64,000 bases of DNA, taken from assembly GCA_028015205.1 (NCBI GenBank), contig CM051513.1:46814841-46878840 (forward strand), written 5' to 3'. This document shows, piece after piece, positions 50,101 to 52,989 of this stretch; positions within the stretch are counted from its first letter, which is position 1; every line of letters begins with the position of its first letter. Under the pieces are notes generated by a model that saw only the letters and a program-made list of their open reading frames with translations, had not been told where the DNA came from and made no database searches. This DNA comes from Mytilisepta virgata. Lineage: Eukaryota; Mollusca; Bivalvia; Mytilida; Mytilidae. Made by a program: the position numbers and the translations under genes.

Positions 50101-50859
50101 TTGGTTCAGCCATTCACGGCCAAAAAGAGATACAACTTTCATGATCTATTATGGTCCGGATATCTTAAACTTATTTCCTACTTCCATCCTCTCGTTGGTG
50201 AGCAGGGGGCAACGGACATCGGGTTCGATTAACGGAAGAGCTACTTAAAAGAAATATGAAATTTGATAAAAGTCCTAAGAAAACTAAATGCAGTGTACAG
50301 TTGCATTTAAAAAGTTTGCAGTTGGAAAGAAAAACGTGCGAAGATGTAATGCACCGTTGGTACGGTTGTTATCATAAGAACAAGCCTCTTAACATGAATC
50401 TCTATGGCAATATTGTCTGTTTTCCTATTGCAAACCGTTGTTCTCTTCTAGTTCTCTGGCAAATTCGACCATAAAAAATGGCTTCCATAACATCACTGCT
50501 TTTTGTGAGAGTTGCTTAAAGGTCATATCTTTTAGATTAGAAAATAAATAAGAAAGCGAAAACTTTCAACATGTAAAAACCAAAATTCCATCTAAAGAAA
50601 TAGTGACAAATTCAGAAAAAAATTAATACATATTTAAATATTAATAAACAAAAATAATGCACACAATTTGTCTTTGGGATCTCACTTTAAAAAGTCGAAA
50701 CTTCATAAACAATACTTGCCTTTCCATTTTGCCAGATTGTTGTGTTGCTCCATTTCAGTAGACCAAGAGACCTCTCTGGGCATCGCCTGACATGAATACT
50801 GCGAACAGCAATCGGTACGAGCAGAAACAATATCATCTTCACCATGTTACCGCTCATTT
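9091..50859 (-). CDS. CEMIP/CEMIP2-like hyaluronan-binding protein, 24 traced exons
   Basis: Vertebrate CEMIP and CEMIP2 bind and depolymerise hyaluronan outside or at the surface of the cell. Twenty-four minus-strand exons, about 1,160 codons in all, read in the family's order. A leader and CPERS are followed by a G8 domain (exons 2-4: VLEIHGEEKLSWTKL), an ILEI/FAM3-like domain (exons 4-5: KALLVYHIHPTTGQ, GAYAFVTKKG), SWKDG...STDFDWKQAEVRK, VDMRAEVGLLTRN, RYPLHFHMC, GHSYFLEDGG, TTFWITNPNTW, NNVAHSNGK and DVDGSVTGYPG. Except at the three points below, junctions are GT/AG with matching phases. It stops before the C-terminal ILEI-like domain I recall from vertebrate members. No transmembrane segment other than the leader was seen. 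Frame problems exist at exon 1, exon 11 (GGGG run) and the exon 13/14 join, so a decayed gene or assembly indels cannot be separated. Introns hold most of the repeats of this window. Confidence 0.88.
9210..9325 (-). mobile_element. Internally deleted tRNA-SINE fragment
   Basis: Reverse complement of the head (AGTGGTTAGCGCATTAGACT) and of the AAACTTATT...GGATTGGGAAACAAGTTAT tail of the 4962-5300 SINE; the middle is missing. Confidence 0.65.
9565..9935. repeat. Compound tandem and inverted repeat (CTCCAGGAGG block)
   Basis: The ~115-bp block CCTCCAGGAGGACAAAAAAG...TTTGTACGATAAACA occurs at 9565 and 9687. The second copy continues into GATTATCGGGTTTTCTGC...ATATCAGCCGC (9763-9810), mirrored at 9868-9930. 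The shared inner segment GACACAATATGAATCTTTTA occurs twice. It looks like a foldback element with an internal duplication. Lies in intron 23. Confidence 0.75.
10010..10087 (-). CDS. CEMIP-like exon 23
   Basis: Encodes NGPAIPVADYDVDPRELIHT and SRDPPP, 78 nt, phase 0 in and out, acceptor AAACAG, donor GTAAGT. Confidence 0.82.
11005..11185 (-). CDS. CEMIP-like exon 22
   Basis: Encodes YLAIMYRHTNNRDPGSYDEC, PQDACLIVRLELDLLLADEN, DVDCFSRLYSKYTVEELTPQ. The C....C spacing matches the FCSMKGC-type pair of the family. Acceptor TATATAG, donor GTAACC, phases 2 and 0. Confidence 0.88.
11236..11590 (+). mobile_element. MITE, TAAGGATGTTCGCT family (one end)
   Basis: Starts TAAGGATGTTCGCTGGTCAT and matches the reverse complement of 54207-54599 over most of its length. 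The far terminus is missing. Confidence 0.7.
12064..12372. repeat. 69-bp tandem repeat, about 4.5 units
   Basis: Unit TGATTGAGACTGGTGCCCTG...AAACTAGAGGCTCAGTGGGC...CTGTATCGCTCACC, each with an AGGCTCAGTGGGCTGAGCCT hairpin. The GAGCCTGTATCGCTCACCTG segment resembles the end of the element starting at 13622. Confidence 0.85.
12652..12814 (-). CDS. CEMIP-like exon 21
   Basis: Encodes AYVRVGICIPRDSTFNLKRN, then NSFAELDSDTDGDKYFFDSE. WIRVGLCYPRGTTF is the vertebrate counterpart. The in-phase acceptor is TAGTTCAG (before 12814), not the TAG five bases upstream. 163 nt, donor GTAAGG. Confidence 0.88.
13272..13509 (-). CDS. CEMIP-like exon 20
   Basis: Encodes IRVNYGKDEDIDSIDSDTEG, NNLLMARDDDHTVAYQVHDI, PFVVILQGSHSYSMHFTQTW and PDQQIKIFGM. 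238 nt, acceptor TATGACAG, donor GTATAA, phases 0 and 1. Confidence 0.88.
13622..14345. repeat. Bivalve-type interspersed repeat with GAATCGCTCACCTG end
   Basis: Opens with AAGAACCTGAATCGCTCACC and closes with GGACGCCATCTGATTCTTTT and ACATGTGAGCTAAAAA. The inside has three internal repeats of TATATATGGTTGCTT-like segments. No coding capacity. Confidence 0.5.
14419..14566. repeat. 25-bp tandem repeat, 6 units
   Basis: Unit GTACGAGAGATTTATGGTAA plus GGTAG, with single-base variation and one unit lacking a base; intron 19. Confidence 0.85.
15008..15150 (-). repeat. Degraded copy of the GTAAAGTCAAGAAATACC repeat family
   Basis: Contains the reverse complement of the GGAGCACC...AAAACTAAAAAC...GAACAACAACAAAACGCC order seen in the copies at 44469 and 62835; poorly conserved. 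Confidence 0.4.
15319..15534 (-). CDS. CEMIP-like exon 19 (DVDGSVTGYPG)
   Basis: Encodes NRVINYPPGHPFYTDEDGDE, then SFTDVDGSVTGYPGVTVILP, and ENWEMAFCEHQYGT. DVDGSV..YPG is one of the most recognisable CEMIP motifs. 216 nt, phase 0 in and out. An alternative CAG lies 6 nt inside. Confidence 0.92.
15905..16291 (+). mobile_element. MITE-like repeat (AGATTCTCCTTC family), copy 1
   Basis: Starts ATATAGATTCTCCTTCTGGT, contains a foldback around TTCAACACGCGAGCC...GAGCGTGTTAAAATC, and ends at CACGTCAAGAATAGG. Other copies: 35868-36236 (inverted) and 62224-62538 (truncated). Confidence 0.75.
16292..16404. mobile_element. Small foldback element
   Basis: Arms AGAATAATAGATAGTTTCCT (16292) and its complement ending near 16404, ~33 bp each, separated by ~45 bp; inserted at the end of the preceding MITE. 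Confidence 0.65.
16405..17190. other. Intron 18, nothing recognised
   Basis: AT-rich, no repeat shared with the rest of the window and no protein-like frame. Confidence 0.4.
17198..17378 (-). CDS. CEMIP-like exon 18
   Basis: Encodes NHPQIGWEILKKPDVVDGVW, FDGFPGDKEYDMGAIGFRID, then LENIKFGFND. It aligns with the IRGIQLYDGP...AFRLNN...FEDV region of the family. 181 nt, acceptor GTTTCAG, donor GTATGT. Confidence 0.88.
17737..17880 (+). repeat. GTAAAGTCAAGAAATACC repeat, partial copy
   Basis: Shares AGTAAAGTCAAGACATAC...GAGAACAACGAAGACAAGAC...CTACAATTAAAAACTAAAAA with copies at 44469, 51354, 52773 and 62835. Confidence 0.65.
17900..18655. other. Intron 17, nothing recognised apart from a MITE scrap
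   Basis: TTAAGGATGTTCTCTCCTGA at 18565 resembles the end of the TAAGGATGTTCGCT MITE; otherwise no feature. Confidence 0.35.
18660..18925 (+). repeat. Dispersed repeat (CTCGTGATCAAGACCATATTGG)
   Basis: Inverted copy at 47740-48060 shares the CGTGATCAAGACCATATTGG, TTCGACTTGTGTATTTCATA and TGAGCTGTTTCGCAACATAC segments; a scrap is at 27655-27700. Confidence 0.7.
19867..19992 (-). CDS. CEMIP-like exon 17
   Basis: Encodes MTKSIEAFFEDSVVIGLTDN, IGEPQIKKGAYGERSYPN and LAKR, corresponding to the family's IKNSLFVGESGN region. Acceptor TTTTTATAG, donor GTAAGT, phase 2 in and out. Confidence 0.85.
20035..20225 (-). repeat. Hammerhead-bearing repeat, copy 1, core mutated
   Basis: Same order as the 32405-32578 element. 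The ribozyme region (20053-20110) reads CTAATGA instead of CTGATGA on the minus strand, with weaker stem II, so cleavage should be lost. It lies just upstream of exon 17, again sense to the gene. Confidence 0.7.
20497..20562 (+). repeat. 3' tail of a non-LTR retrotransposon
   Basis: CACCGTGATATGGCTTAAAT, CGCCCACACGGCGT and ATATTCAATCAATC match the last ~65 bp of the element ending at 62208. The hairpin GCCGTG...CACGGC is shared. Confidence 0.75.
20650..20990 (+). mobile_element. tRNA-derived SINE (GGTGGTCTCGTGGTAACG head), copy 1
   Basis: TCGGTGGTCTCGTGGTAACG is an A-box-like head, GGGTTCGATCCCCGGC the B box. The body ends with GTCTAGTACAAAGCAGGGAT and CCACTGGACGTTAAACAG. Inverted copies: 26172-26480, 42888-43212 and 43596-43960; tail only at 2511-2582. 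Confidence 0.85.
21590..22620. repeat. 76-bp tandem repeat, about 13 units
   Basis: Unit AAGCCAAAACCATCAAAGAA, TGGTATATTTCTGATGGAGATCC-type middle, and TTTACAACAGCTGCGATG. The central eight are near identical, the ends diverged. Contains GGAGATCCTCC and CAGCTG palindromes. Lies in the 5-kb intron between exons 16 and 17. Confidence 0.9.
22640..23915. other. Intron between exons 16 and 17, nothing recognised
   Basis: Includes a plus-strand open frame at 23157-23393 without family resemblance. A small missing CEMIP exon might lie here but was not found. Confidence 0.35.
23916..24205. repeat. ~130-bp direct duplication
   Basis: The order AATGTAGGTCATAATG...CATCCACT...AAGTTTC.TTGATACACT...GCTTAGTTCCAAA...GCAAAACTTAACCA occurs twice, followed by a GTACGGACGTACGGACGGAC end typical of bivalve repeats. 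Confidence 0.7.
24979..25042 (-). CDS. CEMIP-like exon 16 (short)
   Basis: 64 nt encoding FKNSERHTWIRCGLLKMKLC, equivalent to the family's YKN...W.RGG segment. Acceptor TATTTCAG, donor GTATGT, phases 1 and 2. Compared with vertebrate members, a ~25-residue stretch after it is absent, so one more exon may hide in the 5-kb intron that follows. Confidence 0.75.
25764..25993. mobile_element. MITE with GGTATCCGGACCATAA termini, copy 1
   Basis: Perfect ~19-bp inverted ends (TTAAGGTATCCGGACCATAA at both sides). Copies at 49893-50169 (nearly complete) and 46762-47030 (degraded). Confidence 0.85.
26134..26164. repeat. (TA)n microsatellite
   Basis: Simple dinucleotide run followed by GGATGGATGGATG at the tail of the adjacent SINE. 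Confidence 0.9.
26172..26480 (-). mobile_element. tRNA-derived SINE, copy 2 (inverted)
   Basis: Reverse complement of the 20650 family: ends GTTAAACGTCCAGTGGCAAC and TTTGACCCGACCGGG...GAACCCGCGACC. The tail GGATGGATGGATG is a simple repeat. The A-box end is lost. Confidence 0.8.
27333..27451 (-). CDS. CEMIP-like exon 15
   Basis: Encodes LHADETTTGYNHWVGKEDPV, then LYGNSTNKETTIEKFTG. Acceptor GACTTTAG at 27452, phase 2 in; donor GTATGT, phase 1 out. Confidence 0.8.
27928..28105. repeat. 21-bp tandem repeat, about 8 units
   Basis: Unit AAGAAAGACTTGTGAGAATTC, all multiples of 21, hence open in several frames (a seven-residue repeat, RMQERLV). Lies in intron 14 without an exon link. Confidence 0.9.
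28178..28450 (-). repeat. GAGACAACAACCCGACCAAA repeat, inverted copy
   Basis: Contains the reverse complement of the 8672-8910 repeat, including GGGGCCAGCTGAAGCCCGCC and GGTCGGGTTGTTGTCTCTTT. Confidence 0.8.
28494..28626 (-). CDS. CEMIP-like exon 14
   Basis: Encodes GFENDNSSFGTFYRMLFNFN and then GDVNRAGNSYPSGAIDITAG. Acceptor ATCTGCAG, donor GTGAGC, phase 2 out. The frame needs phase 1 in, one base off exon 13; AHSNGK-V-GFENDN would match the family spacing. Confidence 0.75.
28700..29440. other. Intron 13, nothing recognised
   Basis: No exon, element or repeat shared with the window could be supported. Confidence 0.35.
29444..29955. repeat. ~103-bp tandem repeat, 5 units
   Basis: Unit GAGCCATACAGGAAGGTGG, TAATTCACATTACTATGTAA, ATAATTGTTTTTGTCTAAAA, ...GTTTCATCAAC.GACA.TTGAT. 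It sits just beyond the exon 13 donor in intron 13 but does not contain the donor. Confidence 0.85.
30007..30141 (-). CDS. CEMIP-like exon 13
   Basis: Encodes GTGFWFVYPDEPLALS, then ARFTPIPEFYNNVAHSNGK. GFWF.. and FYNN.AHSN are family landmarks. 135 nt, phase 0 in and out. Acceptor TATTTCAG is the last unit of a 29-bp minisatellite. The next exon needs phase 1, so one base is missing at this junction. Confidence 0.9.
30590..30844. mobile_element. Short inverted-repeat element inside the minisatellite
   Basis: A TTATTAATTAACTG-type segment near 30590 is mirrored by TAGTTAATTAATAAAG near 30690, and a second pair (TTATTTCTGTATTGG / CAGTACAGAAATAAG) spans 30719-30832. Array units resume at 30845. 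Confidence 0.5.
30927..31381. mobile_element. hAT-like MITE (CAGGGTTCCCACA termini)
   Basis: Ends CAGGGTTCCCACAGG and TGTGGGAACCCTG are inverted repeats. The interior contains CCTGGAAAA / CCTTGAAAAGTCCTTGAA blocks typical of this widespread animal MITE type. The flanks read ATATGA on both sides (or 7 of 8 bases if the ends are taken one base inward), consistent with a target duplication inside the 29-bp array. Confidence 0.8.
31848..32192 (+). repeat. 378-bp-type repeat, second locus
   Basis: Full-length copy from CTAGGTCCCCGAGGGTATTC to GGATTGTTATTTTATT, antisense to the CEMIP-like gene, in intron 12. Hammerhead-like core at 32104 onward is intact (CTGATGA, GAAA, GTC). Confidence 0.8.
32263..32332 (-). 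CDS. CEMIP-like exon 12
   Basis: Encodes EPTTFWITNPNTWLRNNVAA and GSE, matching the family's STFWMANPNN...AAAGSE. Acceptor CGTATTTCAG, donor GTAGGT, 70 nt, phases 2 and 0. Confidence 0.9.
32405..32578 (-). repeat. Hammerhead-bearing dispersed repeat (copy 2)
   Basis: On the minus strand a T-rich lead (CCCCTTTTGGTCATTTTAGC, ...TTTTGGTTTTCAACATTTTA) precedes the hammerhead, which is followed by GCATCAAAATC. Related copies: 20035-20225 and 39570-39745 (minus), 53685-53808 and 63190-63365 (plus), and a stub at 39905-39930. Confidence 0.8.
32423..32466 (-). ncRNA. Hammerhead ribozyme motif, complete core, in intron 11
   Basis: Minus strand 5' to 3': stem I CACAA; CTGATGA; stem II GTCG-TAAAT-CGAC; GAAA; palindromic stem III TGTGCACA; cleavage triplet ATC; stem I partner TTGTG. 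Every invariant hammerhead position is present. The self-complementary stem III has no loop, as in the dimer-forming hammerheads of newt and schistosome repeats. It lies sense to the CEMIP-like transcript, about 90 nt upstream of exon 12, within a dispersed repeat (32405-32578). Confidence 0.85.
32899..33033 (-). CDS. CEMIP-like exon 11, with one-base frame break
   Basis: Encodes VENNVVYLTKG, then in the next frame HSYFLEDGGERGTIFDGNL and GLGTQYGTLILSDTE. The break sits in a GGGG run (CCCC at 32999-33003 on the plus strand); three G would keep the frame. Donor GTGAGT. In the corrected frame it ends in phase 2, matching exon 12. Confidence 0.85.
33204..33590. mobile_element. MITE, AAGGATGTTCGCT family, diverged
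   Basis: Ends AAGGATGATCGCTGGTC and GCCAGCGAGCATACTT are imperfect inverted repeats; the interior resembles 54207-54599. Confidence 0.6.
33721..33842 (-). CDS. CEMIP-like exon 10 (RYPLHFHM motif)
   Basis: Encodes GRYPLHFHMCRDVKERQFL, then SIHHSFTRGITVHGTHNAL. RYP-HFH and SIHH.F.R..TVHG are strongly conserved in CEMIP proteins and lie in the beta-helix. Acceptor TTTACAG, phases 1 and 0. Its acceptor region is duplicated upstream. Confidence 0.93.
33843..33950 (-). repeat. Two tandem copies of the exon 10 acceptor region
   Basis: Units of ~50 bp repeat TGGTAATATTTTACAG followed by GTCAACTTCCTCTTCATTTC, i.e. the acceptor plus the first ~25 nt of exon 10. The nearer copy keeps AG (at 33892); the farther one has lost it. 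Confidence 0.85.
34000..34740. other. Intron 9, nothing recognised
   Basis: No element or frame could be supported. Confidence 0.35.
34750..34822 (-). CDS. CEMIP-like exon 9
   Basis: Encodes FLEGFRSVHVEGAELAYLG and APQVL (73 nt), matching the family's AHLEGTEL...G segment before the RYP-HFH motif. Acceptor TAACAG, donor GTAAGT, phases 0 and 1. Confidence 0.88.
35444..35580 (-). CDS. CEMIP-like exon 8
   Basis: Encodes ETLEFTHYGNIYKN, VDMRAEVGLLTRN and LKFYSEPASDGDNYGGHLR. VDMRAEVGLL.RN is a hallmark of the family. Acceptor TTTTAAG, donor GTATTC, 137 nt, phases 1 and 0. Confidence 0.92.
35868..36236 (-). mobile_element. AGATTCTCCTTC MITE family, copy 2 (inverted)
   Basis: Reverse complement of 15905-16291, from TTCGTGACGTGTTTAATCGG to ACCTGAAGGAGAATCTATAT. 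Confidence 0.75.
36776..37056 (+). mobile_element. tRNA-derived SINE with long variable arm
   Basis: GACCTCGGTGGCTGAGTTAT begins a Ser/Leu-like head, and GAGGTTGCGAGTTCGACTCT contains the B box. The body ends AAAACGGCGTAAAACCCCAA and an (ACAA)n tail at 37038-37052. Lies in intron 7. Confidence 0.75.
37178..37282 (-). CDS. CEMIP-like exon 7, parent of the 75/76-bp array
   Basis: Encodes GDDIVITSTDFDWKQAEVRK and then IIQCNDCTNNEIRIN, 105 nt, phase 1 in and out. Acceptor CTCTGTTTTAG, donor GTAAGA. The ...STDFD...QAE...C..C..N.....G pattern is the CEMIP signature of this region as I remember it. The 5' 58 nt of this exon with its acceptor form the repeat unit of the adjacent array, so this is the only copy with the 3' half and a normal donor. 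Confidence 0.9.
37283..39556 (-). repeat. ~30-copy tandem array of the exon 7 acceptor and exon 5' part
   Basis: Unit 75 or 76 bp. In gene orientation: TATGATCTCTGTTTTAG, then GTGACGACATTG...ACTGACTTTGATTGG...AAACAAGCTGACGTCAGAAAG. Each unit keeps an AG acceptor and the codons for STDFDWKQAD; the 75-bp units lack one base in ACATCTACTGAC. Many units contain the full palindrome TGACGTCA (a CRE/ATF-type site), which exon 7 itself lacks. Long open frames on both strands here are by-products of the 75-bp period. Confidence 0.93.
39570..39745 (-). repeat. Hammerhead-bearing repeat, copy 3, cleavage triplet lost
   Basis: CTGATGA and GAAA remain on the minus strand (39590-39638), but stem II has a mismatch at its base and the ATC triplet region is altered to ACACGTGTGC. 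It lies in intron 6 immediately before the exon 7 array. Confidence 0.7.
40201..40524 (-). CDS. CEMIP-like exon 6
   Basis: The largest exon, 324 nt. Encodes NDKTRGLCIAFTSKFF, then GVMVSDGTATNIFGDIGV, VKLVVLQGEDNLHPKLTLLD and DITSWKDG. The SWKDG end leads directly into the exon 7 GDDIVITSTDFD block. Donor GTAAGC, phase 1. The acceptor (GGAAG) has a weak pyrimidine tract. Confidence 0.85.
40580..41340. other. Intron 5, nothing recognised
   Basis: No repeat family of this window and no protein-like frame. Confidence 0.35.
41363..41542 (-). CDS. CEMIP-like exon 5
   Basis: Encodes IPDGDIVAFAVLRKIDK, then YVAQLGYGDPTASALVRG and GAYAFVTKKG, the core of the ILEI-like domain. 180 nt, phase 1 in and out, acceptor TTGCAG, donor GTAATA. 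Confidence 0.9.
41560..42510. other. Intron 4 (part), nothing recognised
   Basis: AT-rich; no supported feature before the 37-bp array. Confidence 0.35.
42515..42732. repeat. 37-bp tandem repeat, 6 units
   Basis: Unit TAATGATTAGGAGACGGATT, GATAAAACCAGGCTTGT; almost identical copies, suggesting recent expansion. Confidence 0.9.
42888..43212 (-). mobile_element. tRNA-derived SINE, copy 3 (inverted)
   Basis: Complete inverted copy of the 20650 family: GTTTAACGTCCAGAGGCAGC, ...GGCCGGGAATCGAACCCGCG, ...ACGCTACAACGAGACCACCG, with a (GGAT)n tail at 42888. Confidence 0.85.
43403..43556 (-). CDS. CEMIP-like exon 4
   Basis: Encodes NTADVPWDEKALLVYHIHPT and then TGQLITEDYFVFSTTKNEA, the first strands of the ILEI/FAM3-like domain. 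Acceptor TTTCAG, donor GTATGT, 154 nt, phases 0 and 1. Confidence 0.88.
43596..43960 (-). mobile_element. tRNA-derived SINE, copy 4 (inverted)
   Basis: More diverged copy: TTTAACGTCCAGAGGCAATA, GGCAGGGGATCGAACCCGCG, ACGCTACAACAAGTCTACCA. Lies upstream of exon 4 in intron 3. Confidence 0.8.
44469..44665 (+). repeat. GTAAAGTCAAGAAATACC repeat, full-looking copy
   Basis: Runs from GTAAAGTCAATCAATACC through GAGAACAACGAAGACAACAC to ATGGACCCCACAAAAAACCG and GGTGCTCCGTAAGAGTAAGC. Confidence 0.75.
45081..45228. mobile_element. MITE with CAGTCAAACCTGTCTATAA termini
   Basis: CAGTCAAACCTGTCTATAAA at the left is mirrored by TTTAGAGCAGGTTTGACTTT at the right; the interior has the repeated GTGCCCTTTATA motif common to this animal MITE type. 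Confidence 0.8.
45695..45960 (-). repeat. GAGACAACAACCCGACCAAA repeat, inverted copy
   Basis: Same segments as 28178-28450 (GGAACCTCTAGCCTTTGTTA, GGTCGGGTTGTTGTCTCTTT), with a small deletion in the middle. Confidence 0.8.
45975..46760. other. Intron 3, imprecise internal repetition
   Basis: ACAATTCACGTATATTGCCT / ACTCCCCGTATATTGCCTTA recur at ~60-bp spacing in 46250-46430; no element definable. Confidence 0.35.
46762..47030. mobile_element. GGTATCCGGACCATAA MITE, degraded copy
   Basis: Starts GAGGTATCCAGACCATAAAA and keeps CCGAAATTTGCCGAAAATTA; the right end (TTCCGGATAATTTAG) is diverged. It abuts exon 3. Confidence 0.6.
47045..47208 (-). CDS. CEMIP-like exon 3 (G8 domain, second part)
   Basis: Encodes GDIADIDDFGFDKGLYVQSG and GVLEIHGEEKLSWTKL. 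Acceptor TTGATAG before 47208; an equally in-phase acceptor 18 bp upstream (47226) arises from a duplication of TTATTGATAG. Donor GTGAGT, phase 0. Confidence 0.88.
47345..47640. mobile_element. Foldback MITE, copy 1 (ATTTAATATTGGATATAACG)
   Basis: Left half ends with a hairpin: AAATAACCTCAATGCACATG faces CACGTGATTGAGGTTATTTC around a short loop. Copy 2 at 49289-49572 lies in the next intron, same orientation. Confidence 0.75.
47740..48060 (-). repeat. Inverted copy of the 18660-18925 repeat
   Basis: AAGTATGTTGCGAAACAGCT, AAACGACTAAAATGTATGAA and CCAATATGGTCTTGATCACG are reverse complements of that repeat. Confidence 0.75.
48065..49040. other. Intron 2, nothing recognised
   Basis: No supported feature. 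Confidence 0.35.
49046..49255 (-). CDS. CEMIP-like exon 2 (G8 domain, first part)
   Basis: Encodes NADVIIDSPVLLDVEPPPLQ, then IKPEGYLIWD and GEMHMGGEDC. It is 210 nt, phase 1 in and out. The GEMHMGG...C stretch corresponds to the GGELHAG...C region of G8 domains. Confidence 0.85.
49289..49572. mobile_element. Foldback MITE, copy 2
   Basis: Same family as 47345-47640, ~85-90% alike by eye, including the GTGTGCACCACGTGATTGAG segment. Confidence 0.75.
49893..50169. mobile_element. GGTATCCGGACCATAA MITE, copy 3
   Basis: Left end TAAGGTATCCGGACCATAAA, right end TTATGGTCCGGATATCTTAA. Interior opposite in orientation to 25764-25993. Confidence 0.85.
50716..50859 (-). CDS. CEMIP-like exon 1 (leader, CPERS...)
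   Basis: ATG at 50859 opens a signal-peptide-like leader (MVKMILFLLSYRLLFAVF), but the family-like continuation CPERSLGLLKWSNTTIW is one frame over. Either an indel lies near 50790, or the leader is in an unseen upstream exon and this exon starts at a CAG near 50795. Donor GTATTG, phase 1. Confidence 0.6.
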
Positions 50860-50869
50860 CTAGGTTAGT

Positions 50870-51350
50870 AGTTAATGTATGTATTCTTAAATGGCATGTT
50901 TGTTATTTTACATTTAACTAAAATTAAATTGTTATGATAGGTGAACTTTAGTCTTTAGTTGTTTTTATACTAAACTCTCGTTGTTAAGCACGAGACCTGG
51001 ACATGTTCAATTACGTTAGTCAAAAATCCTCTTTTCCGTTTGAGTTAATTCCTGACTGTGCAGGATTGTTTAAATCAAATTAATTCTATGATATTAATTT
51101 TAATGCTCAGCATGACTCGTTAGTTGTTCTCTATGCAATGCTCGTTGATAGCTAAAAATAAGTAGATCTACATGCAGAGAGAAGCAATGGGGGCTAAAAC
51201 CTTCATTTTTCAGATTTTTTTCATAATGACATTGAAGAAATTTAAAACGAAGCAATATTTCCAAGAGTGTTTTATATTTTCTAATAAAACGTTGTTTACA
51301 AATTGTTTGTACTGCGTATTCAATAGTTCCATATTGCCTTTGGATCATTA
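50870..51350. other. Upstream flank of CEMIP-like gene
   Basis: Expected to hold the 5' UTR and promoter, and perhaps an extra leader exon. No TATA box or other promoter motif could be supported. Confidence 0.35.
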
Positions 51351-51353
51351 CAA

Positions 51354-51480
51354 TTAAAGTCAAGAAATACCAAATGGATGTTCGAAGGAGAGTAAAATCT
51401 AAAACAACTGACAAACTCCAGAAAACAACGAAGACAAGACCAAAACAATACAAACACTACAATTAAAAACTAAAAACAAT
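51354..51480 (+). repeat. GTAAAGTCAAGAAATACC repeat, partial copy
   Basis: AAAGTCAAGAAATACCAAAT...AAAACAACGAAGACAAGACC...CTACAATTAAAAACTAAAAA. Confidence 0.7.
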
Positions 51481-51890
51481 TAAACAACGTTCTATTATGT
51501 ATCTTCAGCAAAAAATAAATTGCTGTTTATATCATACTAAGAATATTTATTGTGTCAAGTGATTTTTTTTTGTCTCTAATAAAGAAAAAAAATAGTTTTA
51601 AAACCGGAATGGAATATTTTTACTCTAATTTTTTTTTGAAATTTATAAAGAAATATACAATTGTATATATATATAGTCATTTCGCAACGATCTCAGTGAT
51701 CAGAAATTTTTACGAAGTTTGAATTAGTGTTATAATTCAAACTTTTATTTGTTTTATTTTGATTTAGATTTGCAAATTTTTAGACGTTTATTTATTTTTT
51801 AGTTTGCATTGTATCGTTAATTTATTATCGGTCCAACATCAAGTCAATTCGAACGTTGGTTATTACTTTAGACGTATATATATTTACATA

Positions 51891-52376
51891 TCTACTCTCC
51901 CAAAAAAGAAACGAACATATGAAAAAAACATATTTTACCTTAAATTTTCAACATAGTTTTAAATACAGAAATTAGCATCATATTACACTGAATTTTGGCA
52001 CACTGGTAAATTGTTCGGACTTTAAAATTTGTAAAAAATTCAAAATTTATCACATTAAAGTACATAGCGTTCAGACAAAGTCACTTCATATTCAATATCT
52101 GTTGTGTCCACCATTAGCCTGTAACACAGCACGGACCCTTCTCGGTATAGACTCGATCAACCGACGAATAAGGTCTAGCAGAAATGTCACACATAATTGC
52201 TCAAGAGCCTGGTGCAATTCTGACAGAGTTTTCGGCAAAACATGGTAAGATAAACCGATTATCTTAATACGCCCCCCCCCACCCCCCGGGATCATATCGA
52301 AGACACCCTTGTATACATAAAATGTTATATAACAAAACATATACTCACTATAGTGTGTTCTATCGGCCAGAAACAT
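51891..52376 (-). mobile_element. Tc1/mariner-type transposase C-terminal remnant
   Basis: The minus-strand frame 52376-52092 ends LPKTLSELHQALEQL...LIRRLIESIPRRVRAVLQAN and GGHNRY*. This is the ...L...L...W..I.....RLV.SMPRR..AVI...GG.T.Y C-terminus of Tc1-like transposases. The catalytic DDE part is missing. The CTACTCTCCCAAAAAAGAAA at 51890 may be an element end. The G/C run at 52271-52288 interrupts the frame context. Confidence 0.7.
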
Positions 52377-52772
52377 ATTTATAATGGATTATTAGCTTTA
52401 TATAGTATTTTCTTAATGCAATTTTTCAAATTAAAGTTATAAAATCATAATTGTCCTCCATTATAATATAATTTTAAAAGGACTTGCAGTTATCTTCATC
52501 ATTTTTGTCAATTTCTTCTTTAATCACAAGAAAATCTACTGTCAATGATCTCTATCTAATAACCTGGCAGGTTCCGAATGGACAAACTGGTAAAATTAAA
52601 ACAGTTATATGGGAAAACGTTATTAAACAAGATATTATCAATAAAACGAAATATATGTCTATCTGATATGATCAATAAAAAAACGATAAAAAAATATTAT
52701 CATTTCTCCATCTTTTATTTACAAAATAAAATTAATTCGGTTTAGCAGATTTACCGTCTGGGGTGACAGATA

Positions 52773-52935
52773 AGTAAAGTCAAGAAATACCAAAGGGATA
52801 TTCGAAGGAGAGAAAAATCGTAACAACTGAAAACTCCTGAGAACAACGAAGACAAGACCAAAACAATACATGACTACAATTAAAAACTAAAAACATATGA
52901 ACAACATGGACCCCACCAAAAAACCGGGGGTAGAC
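52773..52935 (+). repeat. GTAAAGTCAAGAAATACC repeat, partial copy
   Basis: AAAGTCAAGAAATACCAAAG, AGAACAACGAAGACAAGACC, ACATGGACCCCACCAAAAAA. Confidence 0.75.
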
Positions 52936-52989
52936 TCAGGTTCTGCTTCCATGCTGCCCATGTCAAATCCGGTATGAAGGGTGAATTGC

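Noticed and set aside
51100..51453. Upstream leader exon for the CEMIP-like gene (hydrophobic minus-strand frame)
   Set aside because: The hydrophobic part is the reverse strand of a dispersed repeat (copies at 17737, 44469, 52773, 62835).
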